The notes beneath the pieces are model-generated. The model made no database searches, was not told where the DNA came from, and saw only the letters and a list, made by a program, of their open reading frames with translations. From Streptomyces netropsis (GTDB lineage Bacteria; Actinomycetota; Actinomycetes; Streptomycetales; Streptomycetaceae), in contig NZ_JACHJG010000001.1 in the NCBI RefSeq assembly GCF_014203545.1, positions 682,001 to 746,000 of the forward strand: a stretch of 64,000 bases of DNA, read 5' to 3'. The position numbers were made by a program, and so were the translations under genes. Positions 27,869 to 36,003 of this stretch are shown in pieces; the first letter of the stretch is position 1, and each line of letters begins with the position of its first letter.

Positions 27869-28760
27869 GGGCCGACACTGTCGACGGCCTTTTCCGGGCT
27901 GCCCTGATGGTCGCGTTCATCGATGACGGGCACGACCCTGCTGGTACGGGGGTTGAGGTGCAGCCGGTCGACGGTCGTCCATTCCACGGCCACGGGGTGG
28001 ATCAGGCTTCGGGCGATGTGGTCGCGGTAGGGGACGTGACTGGTCTGCAGGCGCTCGTGCAGCGCGCGGGCGCAGTCGGCCGGGTCGGTGACCTGGGCTG
28101 CGACGCGTAGGAGGAGTTCGTCCTTGGTGTGATGACGGCGCAGGACGATCTGCATCGGCGGGGGTTCCTGGCCGCCGAGGATCTCGGTGAGGTGGGAGTT
28201 CAGAACGGCGAAGGAGATCTTGGCGGTGCCGACGCGGGCGTGGTCGCTGCTGCGGCCGAGCAGACGCAGAAGCCCGCGGTGGGGGTCGGCCCATTGGGCG
28301 AGGTCGCCGACGGGGTAGCGGATGACGGGCATGAGCCGCCGCAGGAGGTTGGTGGCCACGATCCGACCGGTGCGGCCGGGCTCGAAGATCGGCCTACCGG
28401 TGTCGGGGTCGGCGATCTCGAGGGTGGTGTGGGGGGAGTTGGTCCGGTACAGCCGTGGGTCGTCCTGGTCGGGGACCGGGGTGGCGAGGACGCCCACGTC
28501 GGCGGTGACGTAGGCGAACGGGCGCGCCTCGGCATGGGGGTATGCCTCGGTGAGCAGAGCCCGCTGGTCGGCGTAGAGAGCCTCGCCGGCGTACAGGAGC
28601 AGCCGCAGGCCCGGAAGGGTCAAGCCGTGTGCGCGCAGGTGGACGGCAAGGCGGACGAGGAAGCTGGGGGTGGCGAAGACGACGCCGGGCGTCTGCTCCT
28701 GCAGGATCCGGGCGATGTTGTCCAGGTCGGTGTGTGCGGCAGCCCTAGGCGTTGACCCCC
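27817..28760 (-). pseudogene. 5'-truncated PaaK-like adenylate-forming enzyme
   Basis: This frame encodes the C-terminal two-thirds of a phenylacetate-CoA ligase/coenzyme F390 synthetase-like enzyme. Recognisable parts are VVFATPSFLVRLAVHLRAHG, LRLLLYAGEAL, the hinge region RIVATNLLRRLMPVIRYPVGD and the C-terminal lobe ending NPRTSRVVPVIDERD. Family members are usually about 420-450 aa. Here homology starts abruptly near 28757, after a stop-bounded stretch without ATG or GTG, so the AMP-binding N-terminal part is missing. The last 27 codons overlap the Excalibur gene and are probably not native. The only possible start is a TTG at 28623, well inside the domain. It lies downstream of the kinase/dehydrogenase genes on the same strand and may once have been the last gene of that cluster. 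Confidence 0.75.
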
Positions 28761-28822
28761 GGCGGCATTCCCTGTGCTGGGCAACGACACGTCAAGGGGA
28801 AACGTCACACGGCCCGACGCCC

Positions 28823-28855
28823 ACCACCCGTTGGGGAAGCGGCCGGCGGTCACAT
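28823..28855. repeat. Left copy of a 33 bp direct repeat flanking the island
   Basis: The stretch starts ACCACCCGTTGGGGAAGCGG and ends CACAT. An identical sequence with one extra G occurs at 34321-34354 in the same orientation. It falls in the 213 bp between the truncated PaaK-like frame and the HPr-kinase-like stop (28761-28973), where I see no gene. Confidence 0.85.
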
Positions 28856-28973
28856 CTACGGGGCAATGCCGGGCAAGGAGCGATCCATAACGCCCTGACT
28901 GGAGCCTTCCTCGCTACTCCCGGCCCGTCGAACGATGGCGGAAATGCCGTGAAGCACCTCCGCCACCGTCCGG

Positions 28974-31010
28974 TCAGGTGGCCGGGCCTGCGACCTGGGT
29001 GAGCAAGTCGGAGTTCGCCTTCACATCGTGTCCAAGGGACAGGGTGTGCCGGGGGAGCGCGTCGAGGAGTTCGAGCAGGGGCTCTGTGCCGGGGTTGTCG
29101 TCCCGGAGGAGGCCGAAGACATCGGGGTAGCGGTCCTCGGTGCCGAAGGTGAAGAAGTCGCCAGACCTCACCCTGCGGTCCTCGTCGAGAAGGGCGGGTT
29201 CAGCGCCGGGGGTGATCCGGGGGAAGAGGATGCGAGCAGCGTGTCCTTCGGTGGCCAGGGTCAGGCCGAGCCAGGTCGCGAGCTGGTCGGGGAAGAACTG
29301 CGGCTTGAGCTCCTTGCCGGATGCCTTCCACAGGGGTGTGCGGCTGCCGGAGTGGAGGGCGTCGGTGACCTTCCGGTGCTGGGTGGGATGGAGCTGTTCG
29401 CCGCGCTGGACGCGTTCGCGGACCTGGTCGTACCACCCGAGGGCGTCGAGGAGGCCGAGGCCGATGGCGGCGGCCGAGGGCCAGGGCAGGACTCGCAGCC
29501 GGTCTCCGTCGGGGCGGACGAAGACGCGGTCGTTGGCCAGCAGCTTCCAGCCGACCCGTGCCAGCAGGAGGGCGGTGGTGGTCTTCCCGGCGCCCTTGTC
29601 GCCCAGGGTCAGCACGGTGTGCCCGTCGCGGACGACGGCGGAGGCGTGCAGGATCGACCAGCCGTCGGCCAGCAGCCGGCCGCGGACGACCTCGCGGGCG
29701 AGGCGGGCGGCGGCCAGGGCGACGGGGACGTCCTCACAGCCGTAGACGTGCAGGGGGCCGCCGGGCTCGGCCCGGTAGGCGAGCTTGTCCTCGGGCTGCG
29801 AGGCAAGGACGGTGCCGTCGCCGTCCCGGGCGAGGAGCATGGCCGAGTTGGCGTAGACGGTCTCGTCGTCGGAGTCGTCGGTCACGCGCTGGGCGATCTC
29901 GGTGACCTTGCCCGGGTTGACGTCGGCGATCACTTGCGGGCCGTCGTCGGTGGTGGTGCCGGTGGCGTTCCACCAGGGGCCGAAGTAGCGAAGGGCCCAT
30001 TCGGTGACCACCGTGCTGTTGCTGGTGACGGTTGCGGCCTGGGTGGCCGTGGCGATGCGGGTAGCGGTCCTGGTCACTGCGGTTTTCTCCTTCCGTGAGG
30101 GACATGCGACGACGTACAGGCGGGCCAGTGGTTGGTAGGCGTTGCGGAGCTTGGCGTCCGCGGCGGCCAGTTGCCGGGCCTCGGCGGCATCCAGGCTGGG
30201 GAGGCACACGGTTGGCCTTCCGACGTTGAAGCGCAACGGGATTCCCCTCCACCGGCCCTCGTGGTTGACGGACAGCTCCACCACGCGGTCGTCCAGGCCC
30301 AGGCCGGCGCGGAGGGCGGCGACCACGGCGCCGGCGGGCCCGCAGCGGGTGCGGCCGAGTCCCGCATTGATGCGGGCTGGGCGGGCGGACAGCTCCTCGC
30401 GGACGCGCCACACCGGCACGGGGACGGGCAGACCGCCCGCGCGGGTGGCCGAGGCACAGATCACCGACTGGTCGCCGTGCTCGCCGATCACGTGCCCCTC
30501 CACCGCCTCGACAGGCACCCCGAGGAGGTGGGCGAGGGCGATCCGGTAGCGGGCGGTGTCGGTGTTCGAGCCGACCCCGTAGACCCGGGGACAGCCGGAG
30601 ACCTCGGCGAACAGGCGGGCCATCACGTCGACCGGGTTGGTCACCATGACCACCAGCCCCTGGTAGTGGGCCAGGCTCCGGGCCAGGTCGGCGATCACCG
30701 GGGCGTTCGCGTTCAGCCCGGCCATCCGCACATCCGAGCGGGCGGTGTTGGTGAAGTCGGCCCTGGGGCAGACCACGATCGCCTCGCAGGAGACGAGCTG
30801 CCCGGCATCCGCGGCGTGAACCGCCCGGACGGGGGAGGCGACCACCTGGCACATGTCCTCCAGATCGGTCACCAGCGCCTGAGCCGATACGCCCGTGCGG
30901 GAGACGATCCGTACGGACTCGCACCAACCGGCAGCCGTCAGCAGCATGGCCACACTCTGGCCGACGGCTCCGGCACCGATGACGCCGATGGCACCAGCTG
31001 TCGCCGTCAC
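28974..31010 (-). CDS. Lactate/malate dehydrogenase-like protein fused in frame to HPr-kinase-like ATPase
   Basis: One uninterrupted 678-codon frame covers two proteins. Residues 1-310 are an LDH/MDH-type NAD-dependent 2-hydroxyacid dehydrogenase. They show the dinucleotide loop GVIGAGAVG (9-17), a substrate Arg near 91, TNPVD (124-128), DTARYR with Arg near 154, and EHGD with the catalytic His near 178. Residues 312-678 are an HPr kinase/phosphorylase-like ATPase with a Walker A loop GDKGAGKTT (470-478). No stop separates the parts, but AAGGAG at 30087-30092 followed by GTG at 30077 could start the second part alone. The GTG start at 31010 overlaps the kinase stop (GTGA), so translation is coupled. 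Streptomyces carbon regulation does not use a classical HPr kinase. A substrate-specific kinase or NTP-binding role in a modification pathway is more likely. Function unknown. Confidence 0.78.
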   Translation of the reverse strand: MTATAGAIGVIGAGAVGQSVAMLLTAAGWCESVRIVSRTGVSAQALVTDLEDMCQVVASPVRAVHAADAGQLVSCEAIVVCPRADFTNTARSDVRMAGLNANAPVIADLARSLAHYQGLVVMVTNPVDVMARLFAEVSGCPRVYGVGSNTDTARYRIALAHLLGVPVEAVEGHVIGEHGDQSVICASATRAGGLPVPVPVWRVREELSARPARINAGLGRTRCGPAGAVVAALRAGLGLDDRVVELSVNHEGRWRGIPLRFNVGRPTVCLPSLDAAEARQLAAADAKLRNAYQPLARLYVVACPSRKEKTAVTRTATRIATATQAATVTSNSTVVTEWALRYFGPWWNATGTTTDDGPQVIADVNPGKVTEIAQRVTDDSDDETVYANSAMLLARDGDGTVLASQPEDKLAYRAEPGGPLHVYGCEDVPVALAAARLAREVVRGRLLADGWSILHASAVVRDGHTVLTLGDKGAGKTTTALLLARVGWKLLANDRVFVRPDGDRLRVLPWPSAAAIGLGLLDALGWYDQVRERVQRGEQLHPTQHRKVTDALHSGSRTPLWKASGKELKPQFFPDQLATWLGLTLATEGHAARILFPRITPGAEPALLDEDRRVRSGDFFTFGTEDRYPDVFGLLRDDNPGTEPLLELLDALPRHTLSLGHDVKANSDLLTQVAGPAT
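30077..30092 (-). promoter_or_regulatory. Internal ribosome binding site and GTG inside the fusion frame
   Basis: On the minus strand AAGGAG (30087-30092) lies nine bases before GTG (30075-30077), in the same frame as the dehydrogenase. This exactly separates the dehydrogenase end from the ATPase start. It suggests either that a stop codon was lost, or that both a fusion and a free ATPase are made. Confidence 0.6.
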
Positions 31011-32167
31011 CGGTCCGCCGCCTTCGCCGCATCGGTCAGGGTCAGCCGCCACACCGCCCGCGGGTCCGTACCGGCGATGAGGTGGGCGGTGGTGCGGTCG
31101 AGCAAGGTGACCACTGCCTTCGCCTGACGGGAGATCTTGCCGCCGTGTTCGGGCAGGGGCAGATCGGGCGGGCAGGTCAGGTAGGTGCTGAGGATGTTGG
31201 TGGTATCCATCAGCCACAGCACCACCAGGTGCTTGATCCATGCGGCCCGTTCGTCGGGGCCCAGGTCGGCCGTCATCGCGTCGGCGAACACCCCGATACC
31301 GGCGATCGTCGCGTCGGCCGCTGCCCGGTCCGGCGGGGAGGCGATCAGGTTCAGCACGATCCGGGAGACCAGCTTCGCCATGTCAGTCTGGGCTGGGCCG
31401 TGGGCCAGCCCGGGGTCAAGGAAGACCGGCCGCCCCTCGGGGCCGTCGGGGAAGACTGCGTGGTCGGGCTTCAGGTCGCCGTAGACCACCGGCTGCCGCC
31501 CTGCCGCTGGGGTGACCCGAAGCCGCCGCAGTCGGCCGACCACGGTGGCCAGCACCTCGCCCGCGTCCCCGGCTTTGCGCAGGTAGGTCGGGCCGCTGAT
31601 GCCGTTGAACTTGCGGTGGAAGGTGGAGCGGATGCCGCGTTCGGTGATCGCCACCTCGTCGACCGCACGGGCAACGGCGGATCGCTGGAGGCCCGCCAGC
31701 TCGACGAGGACGCGGGTCATCAGCTCGCCCGTGCGGTGTGGTTCCTTGGCCAGCAGGTCGGCCAGTGTCGGCCCCGCCACCGGCTCGGTGAACAGCACTC
31801 CGCCTTGGTGCCCGGCCACCGGGCAGGCCAGCACTCCGGCCTCGTCGCGCAGGATGGCCAGGGCTTTCGCTTCCCGTTCCAGCAGCGTCCCCGGTGACCC
31901 CCGGTAGGCGACCTGGGCGGCCCGGACCGTGTCCCAGTCCCCGGCCGTGCCTCGCAGCACCGACACCAGGGACAGCCCCAGCAGCGAGACCTTCGCGAAC
32001 AGGGGCCGGCCGTCCACCGTCAGGCGGCGGACGTAGGTCGTCACGCTCGGCGTGTGCTGGCCCAGTTGTACCTCGGCGCCCGGCCACACCTCTGCTGCTG
32101 CCCTCTTGATCTGCTGGTCCGCGTAGACGAAGACGTCCGCGGCAGATAGTGCGGCGTTCGATGCCAT
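31007..32167 (-). CDS. APH-fold phosphotransferase / small-molecule kinase
   Basis: A 386 aa kinase-fold protein. Visible motifs are FAKVSLL with the nucleotide-binding Lys near 59, LLEREAKAL with the partner Glu near 98, VVYGDLKPDHAVF with the catalytic Asp near 231, and VFLDPGLAHG with the metal-binding Asp near 251. The catalytic loop has Tyr where most aminoglycoside phosphotransferases have His, and His where they have Asn. The metal loop is DPG instead of DFG/DWE. These changes point to an unusual or weakened kinase. The ATG at 32167 lies one base after the stop of a small membrane-peptide frame. The stop overlaps the start of the dehydrogenase gene. Substrate unknown; phosphorylation of a product of the cluster or of an aminoglycoside are both possible. 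Confidence 0.8.
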   Translation of the reverse strand: MASNAALSAADVFVYADQQIKRAAAEVWPGAEVQLGQHTPSVTTYVRRLTVDGRPLFAKVSLLGLSLVSVLRGTAGDWDTVRAAQVAYRGSPGTLLEREAKALAILRDEAGVLACPVAGHQGGVLFTEPVAGPTLADLLAKEPHRTGELMTRVLVELAGLQRSAVARAVDEVAITERGIRSTFHRKFNGISGPTYLRKAGDAGEVLATVVGRLRRLRVTPAAGRQPVVYGDLKPDHAVFPDGPEGRPVFLDPGLAHGPAQTDMAKLVSRIVLNLIASPPDRAAADATIAGIGVFADAMTADLGPDERAAWIKHLVVLWLMDTTNILSTYLTCPPDLPLPEHGGKISRQAKAVVTLLDRTTAHLIAGTDPRAVWRLTLTDAAKAADR

Positions 32168-32168
32168 G

Positions 32169-32340
32169 TCACTGGCCCCCTGGTGTGGAGGGCACCTCGC
32201 CGTCCGGCACGGACAGCGAGGCGGGGGCATGCCCGGGGCGGTTTCGATCGGTGTGGACGACGGCGGCCAGGCCGCCGACGGCGGCGATCGTGCCGAGGGC
32301 CCAGGCCAAGCCGAGGATCACCCCCGGCCAGTCGTCGCGG
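32169..32340 (-). pseudogene. Small membrane-segment protein, 5' end lost
   Basis: About 55 codons encode a helix (GVILGLAWALGTIAAVGGL) followed by a hydrophilic tail, ending CAG-TGA one base before the kinase ATG. No in-frame ATG precedes the helix and an in-frame stop lies just upstream. The sequence joins the TPR fragment of the opposite strand near 32345. It may be the remains of a small membrane protein that headed the operon; a GTG just before VILG is a possible residual start. Confidence 0.45.
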
Positions 32341-32559
32341 ACCTTGACCGACCTCGCCGATCACATTGGCACTGAGCAGCAGCATCGCGACGCCCTCACC
32401 CGGTGGGACCCGGTGAAGTACAAGCGAGTTCACATGCTCAGTTACGCCGACCTTGGCGACAGCCTCGCCGCCCAAGCCCGTGCCGACGAGGCGGTAGCTG
32501 CCTGGACCCGTGCCCTCAACCTCATGGACGGCATGACCTCAGATCGCACCCGCAAGGCG
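32341..32559 (+). pseudogene. Fragment of a TPR-containing XRE-type regulator
   Basis: The frame reads TEQQHRDALTRWDPVKYKRV, then YADLGDSLAAQARADEAVAA, then LNLMDGMTSDRTRKA. This matches the C-terminal tetratricopeptide part of helix-turn-helix/TPR regulators common in Streptomyces. The helix-turn-helix part is missing and the frame changes character abruptly after RTRKA. The left end abuts the small membrane-protein remnant of the other strand. Confidence 0.6.
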
Positions 32560-32751
32560 AGCTTCCTTACCGTCGTCTTCGCCGCCCACGAATGGGCTGG
32601 CGAGCCCGAGAACCGTGAGCCGCAGAAGCATGCGCAGGTCTGCTGGATCGATATCGATGCCATCCCTGAAACCTTCGTGGCTACAACCGCGACTGCTCTT
32701 CACCGCTACCTTGCCAAGGGGGCTGACGTCTCTCTTGACGGGTGGGGCTGA
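32560..32751 (+). pseudogene. C-terminal fragment of a NUDIX hydrolase
   Basis: The frame continues directly from the TPR fragment as SFLTVVFAAHEWAGEPENRE, then KHAQVCWIDIDAIPETFVA and ends LDGWG. This fits the end of NUDIX hydrolases (WxGEPxNxEPxK ... W). The NUDIX box itself is absent. It is a remnant joined in frame with the TPR fragment. The following 32752-33172 holds only one short uncertain frame. Confidence 0.6.
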
Positions 32752-32824
32752 CCGATTTCGAGCGAGCTGCCCTGATTGGATCCCACTGTCGCAGGGTGGT
32801 CGTAGCCTCAAATCCGTTGTGCTC

Positions 32825-32974
32825 ATGAACGAAGCGGATGGAATATCTACCGAGGTGCAGCGCATGTTTGAGGAGGCGCGAGCCGTGATGACTGATGAGG
32901 TCATCGAGGAGATGCCGCTTTCCAGGGTCGGTACCGATTCCACAGCCGTGGCCGCTCTTTCAGCCCTAACATGA
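32825..32974 (+). CDS. Short uncertain ORF in the island
   Basis: A 49-codon frame starts MNEADGISTEVQRMFEEARA and continues with an acidic helical stretch (MTDEVIEEMP). There is no clear ribosome binding site and no family I recognise. It could be the remains of a longer gene. The surrounding 32752-33172 otherwise shows no convincing gene. Confidence 0.25.
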   Translation: MNEADGISTEVQRMFEEARAVMTDEVIEEMPLSRVGTDSTAVAALSALT

Positions 32975-33172
32975 GACCAGTAACTATGGGGCTGCATGGA
33001 TGTCTGTCACGGCTACCGTCGCGAGGCGGTGCGTGGGGCGTGGACACGGGGCGGGTGCTGTTTCGTGGGGAACTAGTGGCCTTCTGGACGCGGTGACGGA
33101 TGCGGTGGTTGGGGTACTCGTAAGTCGGCGGCGCCCGGAGTTCGCTGATCCAAATGAACCCCCGACCCTTCG

Positions 33173-33760
33173 TTACATCTGACGCCACGGCGCATGCCAC
33201 CCATGTTCGCGGCATAGCTCATCGAAGGGCTCGTCTACCCCCTGAAGTAGGGGGTGTTCGTAGATGTCATTGATCCTCATTCCGAGGAAATGTTTCCGAT
33301 TGATCCCGGTGTTTGGGTAACCCAAGTCCCGGCGTGCGGCAATAACAAAATCTGCATAGAGTCGCATAAGGATTGCAGGCGGCGGGTCTGCGTAGGCCGC
33401 CTGCATGAAATTGTGGAATGCCTTGACGGCGTCGTCCGAGCCGAAAATGCTAACCCAATTCGAGAACTCTGAGATCCTCTCCCGGAGTTCTTGTTCCTCT
33501 GGATGGTGGCGGTCCAAGATGTCCCTGAACAGATTGATCATCGGGCGGTAGGTTTCGTATTTCTTCTCCGCGATTCTGCTCTCCAGGTCACGAATGTGCT
33601 GGGCATCGATTTCTGCACGCTTCGCTCCCCTCGCGGAGCGGGCTGCAATGACGGCAGCCACGATTGAAGCCAGTCCAGACACCATGGCCAGTGCCAAGGG
33701 AAGCTTCCATGCTCCGCTGCCTCCGGTTGCTGCCGCCTCCAGTGCTGCTCCGTACTCCAC
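33173..33760 (-). CDS. Single-pass membrane protein of unknown function
   Basis: A 195 aa protein. One membrane helix lies near residues 19-41 (LPLALAMVSGLASIVAAVIA). A charged coiled-coil segment follows (RAEIDAQHIRDLESRIAEKK), then a helical cytoplasmic domain (ISEFSNWVSIFGSDDAVKAF, YADFVIAARRDLGYPNTG). The GTG at 33760 has a GGGGGAGG stretch about 11 bases upstream. Base and codon use are clearly AT-richer than in flanking genes, which suggests transfer. Similar one-helix proteins with a conserved RRDLG-type motif occur sporadically in bacteria, often in mobile regions (from memory). A role in defence or as an effector is speculative. Confidence 0.72.
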   Translation of the reverse strand: MEYGAALEAAATGGSGAWKLPLALAMVSGLASIVAAVIAARSARGAKRAEIDAQHIRDLESRIAEKKYETYRPMINLFRDILDRHHPEEQELRERISEFSNWVSIFGSDDAVKAFHNFMQAAYADPPPAILMRLYADFVIAARRDLGYPNTGINRKHFLGMRINDIYEHPLLQGVDEPFDELCREHGWHAPWRQM

Positions 33761-34320
33761 TATGGATGCACCCTCCCCCGTGGTGTGTTCGTACGTTGCT
33801 CAATCGTCCTGCAGGTGAAGTGCTCTTGCGCGATTATCCGCATATTCGACTGCTCCTCCACCGGGCCGCTGGCGGCGACCAGCCCTCCTGCCGGTTATGG
33901 TGCCTCTTCTGGCGCACGGTGCGGCGGGGCTGTTTAGTGAGGCAGCTGACTGAGTCATTCACGTCCCGCCGGGCCCCCCGCGGGTATGCGTTGGCGATCG
34001 GCGATCAGTGTTGCCTGTGAGAGTTCGATGGAAGCCGACCTGGCCGTCACGTGCGTCAGGGGCGCTATCACGATCCGTACATCAACGGACAGGCCTTTGC
34101 CGAGGGTGAATGCCTACGGTGGCTACGCCAAACCTACCGTCCCTCCGAGGATGGATTTTGATCTGCCCGGCCGCTGGTTGTGCTGGGAGGGCAGACTCCC
34201 AGCACCCGACTTGGATCTCCATCGCATGGCGAGACCAGGATGGCTGGCGGCCGCTCTGGGGCCGAAGCGCCCTCTGCCTGGCGCTCAAGGGCAGCCAAAC
34301 CAAAGCACTTGAGCCCCGTT
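33761..34320. other. Non-coding or decayed stretch at the right side of the island
   Basis: No convincing gene is visible in these 560 bp. Several short frames are open on both strands, but none has a good start with a recognisable product. One short plus-strand stretch near 34060-34155 reads HDPYINGQAFAEGECLRWLR before a stop and may be a gene remnant. Composition is less GC-rich than the core chromosome. Confidence 0.5.
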
Positions 34321-34354
34321 ACCACCCGTTGGGGAAGCGGCCGGCGGGTCACAT
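34321..34354. repeat. Right copy of the 33-34 bp direct repeat flanking the island
   Basis: It matches 28823-28855 in the same orientation, with one inserted G near the 3' end. It lies about 27 bp from the glnA terminator. The preceding word TTGAGCCCCGTTACCACCC also resembles the terminator arm TTGAGCCCCGTCACCACCC at 34390-34408. Confidence 0.85.
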
Positions 34355-34380
34355 GTGCTGGTTGAGGGAATGACTGGCAG

Positions 34381-34431
34381 GCAAAAAGGTTGAGCCCCGT
34401 CACCACCCAAGGGCAGTGACGGGGCTCAACC
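34381..34431 (-). terminator. Intrinsic terminator of glnA
   Basis: GGTTGAGCCCCGTCAC (34388-34403) pairs perfectly over 16 bp with GTGACGGGGCTCAACC (34416-34431) around a 12-base loop. On the minus strand the stem is followed by a TTTTT run (34383-34387). This canonical form is rare in Streptomyces. Confidence 0.9.
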
Positions 34432-34496
34432 AGCGTTCCGTGACCGGGTCAGAGGCCCCTCACAGGGCCTCCTCCCAGGTCACCGGACCACGCGGT

Positions 34497-35906
34497 TTAG
34501 ATGTCGAAGTACAGCTCGAACTCGTGCGGGTGCGGCCGCAGCTGCATCGGCGCGATTTCGTTCGTGCGCTTGTAGTCGATCCAGGTCTCGATCAGGTCGG
34601 ACGTGAAGACGCCGCCCGCCTGGAGGTACTCGTTGTCGGCCTCGAGGGCCTCGAGGACCGCCGGGAGGGAGGTCGGGACCTGGGGGACGCTCGCGTGCTC
34701 GTCGGGGGCGAGCTCGTAGAGGTCCTTGTCGATCGGCTCGGCCGGCTCGATCTTGTTCTTGACGCCGTCGAGGCCCGCGAGGAGGAGGGCCGAGAAGGCG
34801 AGGTACGGGTTCGAGGACGGGTCCGGGGCGCGGAACTCGACGCGCTTGGCCTTCGGGTTCGAGCCCGTGATCGGGATGCGCATGGCGGCCGAGCGGTTGC
34901 GCTGGGAGTAGACCATGTTGACCGGGGCCTCGAAGCCGGGGACCAGGCGGTGGTAGGAGTTCACCGTCGGGTTGGTGAAGGCCAGCAGCGACGGGGCGTG
35001 CTTGAGGATGCCGCCGATGTAGTAGCGGGCGGTGTCGGAGAGGCCCGCGTAGCCCTGCTCGTCGTAGAAGAGCGGCTCGCCGCCGGTCCACAGCGACTGG
35101 TGGACGTGCATGCCCGAGCCGTTGTCGCCGAAGATCGGCTTCGGCATGAAGGTCGCGGTCTTGCCGTTGCGCCAGGCGACGTTCTTCACGATGTACTTGA
35201 AGAGCATCAGGTCGTCGGCCGCGGCGAGCAGCGTGTTGAACTTGTAGTTGATCTCCGCCTGGCCGGCCGTGCCGACCTCGTGGTGCTGGCGCTCGACCTG
35301 CAGGCCGGCCGCGTCCAGCTCGAGGGAGATCTCGGCGCGCAGGTCGGCGAAGTGGTCGACCGGCGGGGCCGGGAAGTAGCCGCCCTTGTAGCGGACCTTG
35401 TAGCCGCGGTTGTTCTCCACCGCACCGGTGTTCCAGGCGCCGGCCTCGGAGTCGATGTGGTAGAAGGACTGGTTCGCGCTGGTCTCGAAGCGCACGTTGT
35501 CGAACACGTAGAACTCGGCCTCGGGGCCGAAGTACGCGGTGTCGGCGATGCCGGTGGAGGCGAGGTACGCCTCGGCCTTCTTCGCCACGTTCCGCGGGTC
35601 ACGGCTGTACTGCTCGCCGGTGATCGGGTCGTGGATGAAGAAGTTGATGTTGAGCGTCTTGTCCTTGCGGAACGGGTCGAGGCGGGCGGTCGACAGGTCC
35701 GCGCGAAGCGCCATGTCGGACTCGTGGATGGCCTGGAAACCGCGGATCGACGAGCCGTCGAACGCCAGCTCCTCGGCCGGGTCGAACGCCTTCGCCGGGA
35801 TCGTGAAGTGCTGCATCACGCCGGGCAGGTCGCAGAAGCGGACGTCGACGAACTTGACATCCTCGTCCGCGATGAACTTCTTGGCGTCGTCGCCGTTCTG
35901 GAACAT
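34497..35906 (-). CDS. glnA: Glutamine synthetase type I
   Basis: Dodecameric ammonia-assimilating enzyme forming glutamine from glutamate, ammonia and ATP; 469 aa, the normal length. The GS signature [10 protein letters not shown] lies near residue 50, the ATP-binding motif [19 protein letters not shown] near 255, and NRSAAMRIP near 343. The adenylylation site is Tyr397 in [10 protein letters not shown], so activity should be controlled by GlnE. The ATG at 35906 has AGGAGGAG upstream. A GlnR-type box lies about 100 bp upstream and a strong terminator downstream. Confidence 0.98.
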   Translation of the reverse strand: MFQNGDDAKKFIADEDVKFVDVRFCDLPGVMQHFTIPAKAFDPAEELAFDGSSIRGFQAIHESDMALRADLSTARLDPFRKDKTLNINFFIHDPITGEQYSRDPRNVAKKAEAYLASTGIADTAYFGPEAEFYVFDNVRFETSANQSFYHIDSEAGAWNTGAVENNRGYKVRYKGGYFPAPPVDHFADLRAEISLELDAAGLQVERQHHEVGTAGQAEINYKFNTLLAAADDLMLFKYIVKNVAWRNGKTATFMPKPIFGDNGSGMHVHQSLWTGGEPLFYDEQGYAGLSDTARYYIGGILKHAPSLLAFTNPTVNSYHRLVPGFEAPVNMVYSQRNRSAAMRIPITGSNPKAKRVEFRAPDPSSNPYLAFSALLLAGLDGVKNKIEPAEPIDKDLYELAPDEHASVPQVPTSLPAVLEALEADNEYLQAGGVFTSDLIETWIDYKRTNEIAPMQLRPHPHEFELYFDI

Positions 35907-36003
35907 CCAACTCCTCCTAGCCCGGCCGAGAGCGGTCGGGGGTTGCTTCGGTGGCGCAGTCCATGTGCGGGTGACGCGCTGGGGCCGACCCTAGAGAGAC
36001 GGG

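Noticed and set aside
28974..30077. Assigning the ATPase as a classical HPr kinase of carbon catabolite repression
   Set aside because: That system belongs mainly to Firmicutes; in Streptomyces the context with a dehydrogenase and APH-fold kinase suggests a different role.
33000..33182. 60-codon plus-strand frame
   Set aside because: No binding site, no recognisable sequence, and it overlaps the end of the supported membrane-protein gene.
28823..34354. Interpreting the island as an integrative conjugative element or prophage
   Set aside because: No integrase, excisionase, replication or transfer gene was seen, and no tRNA flanks it.
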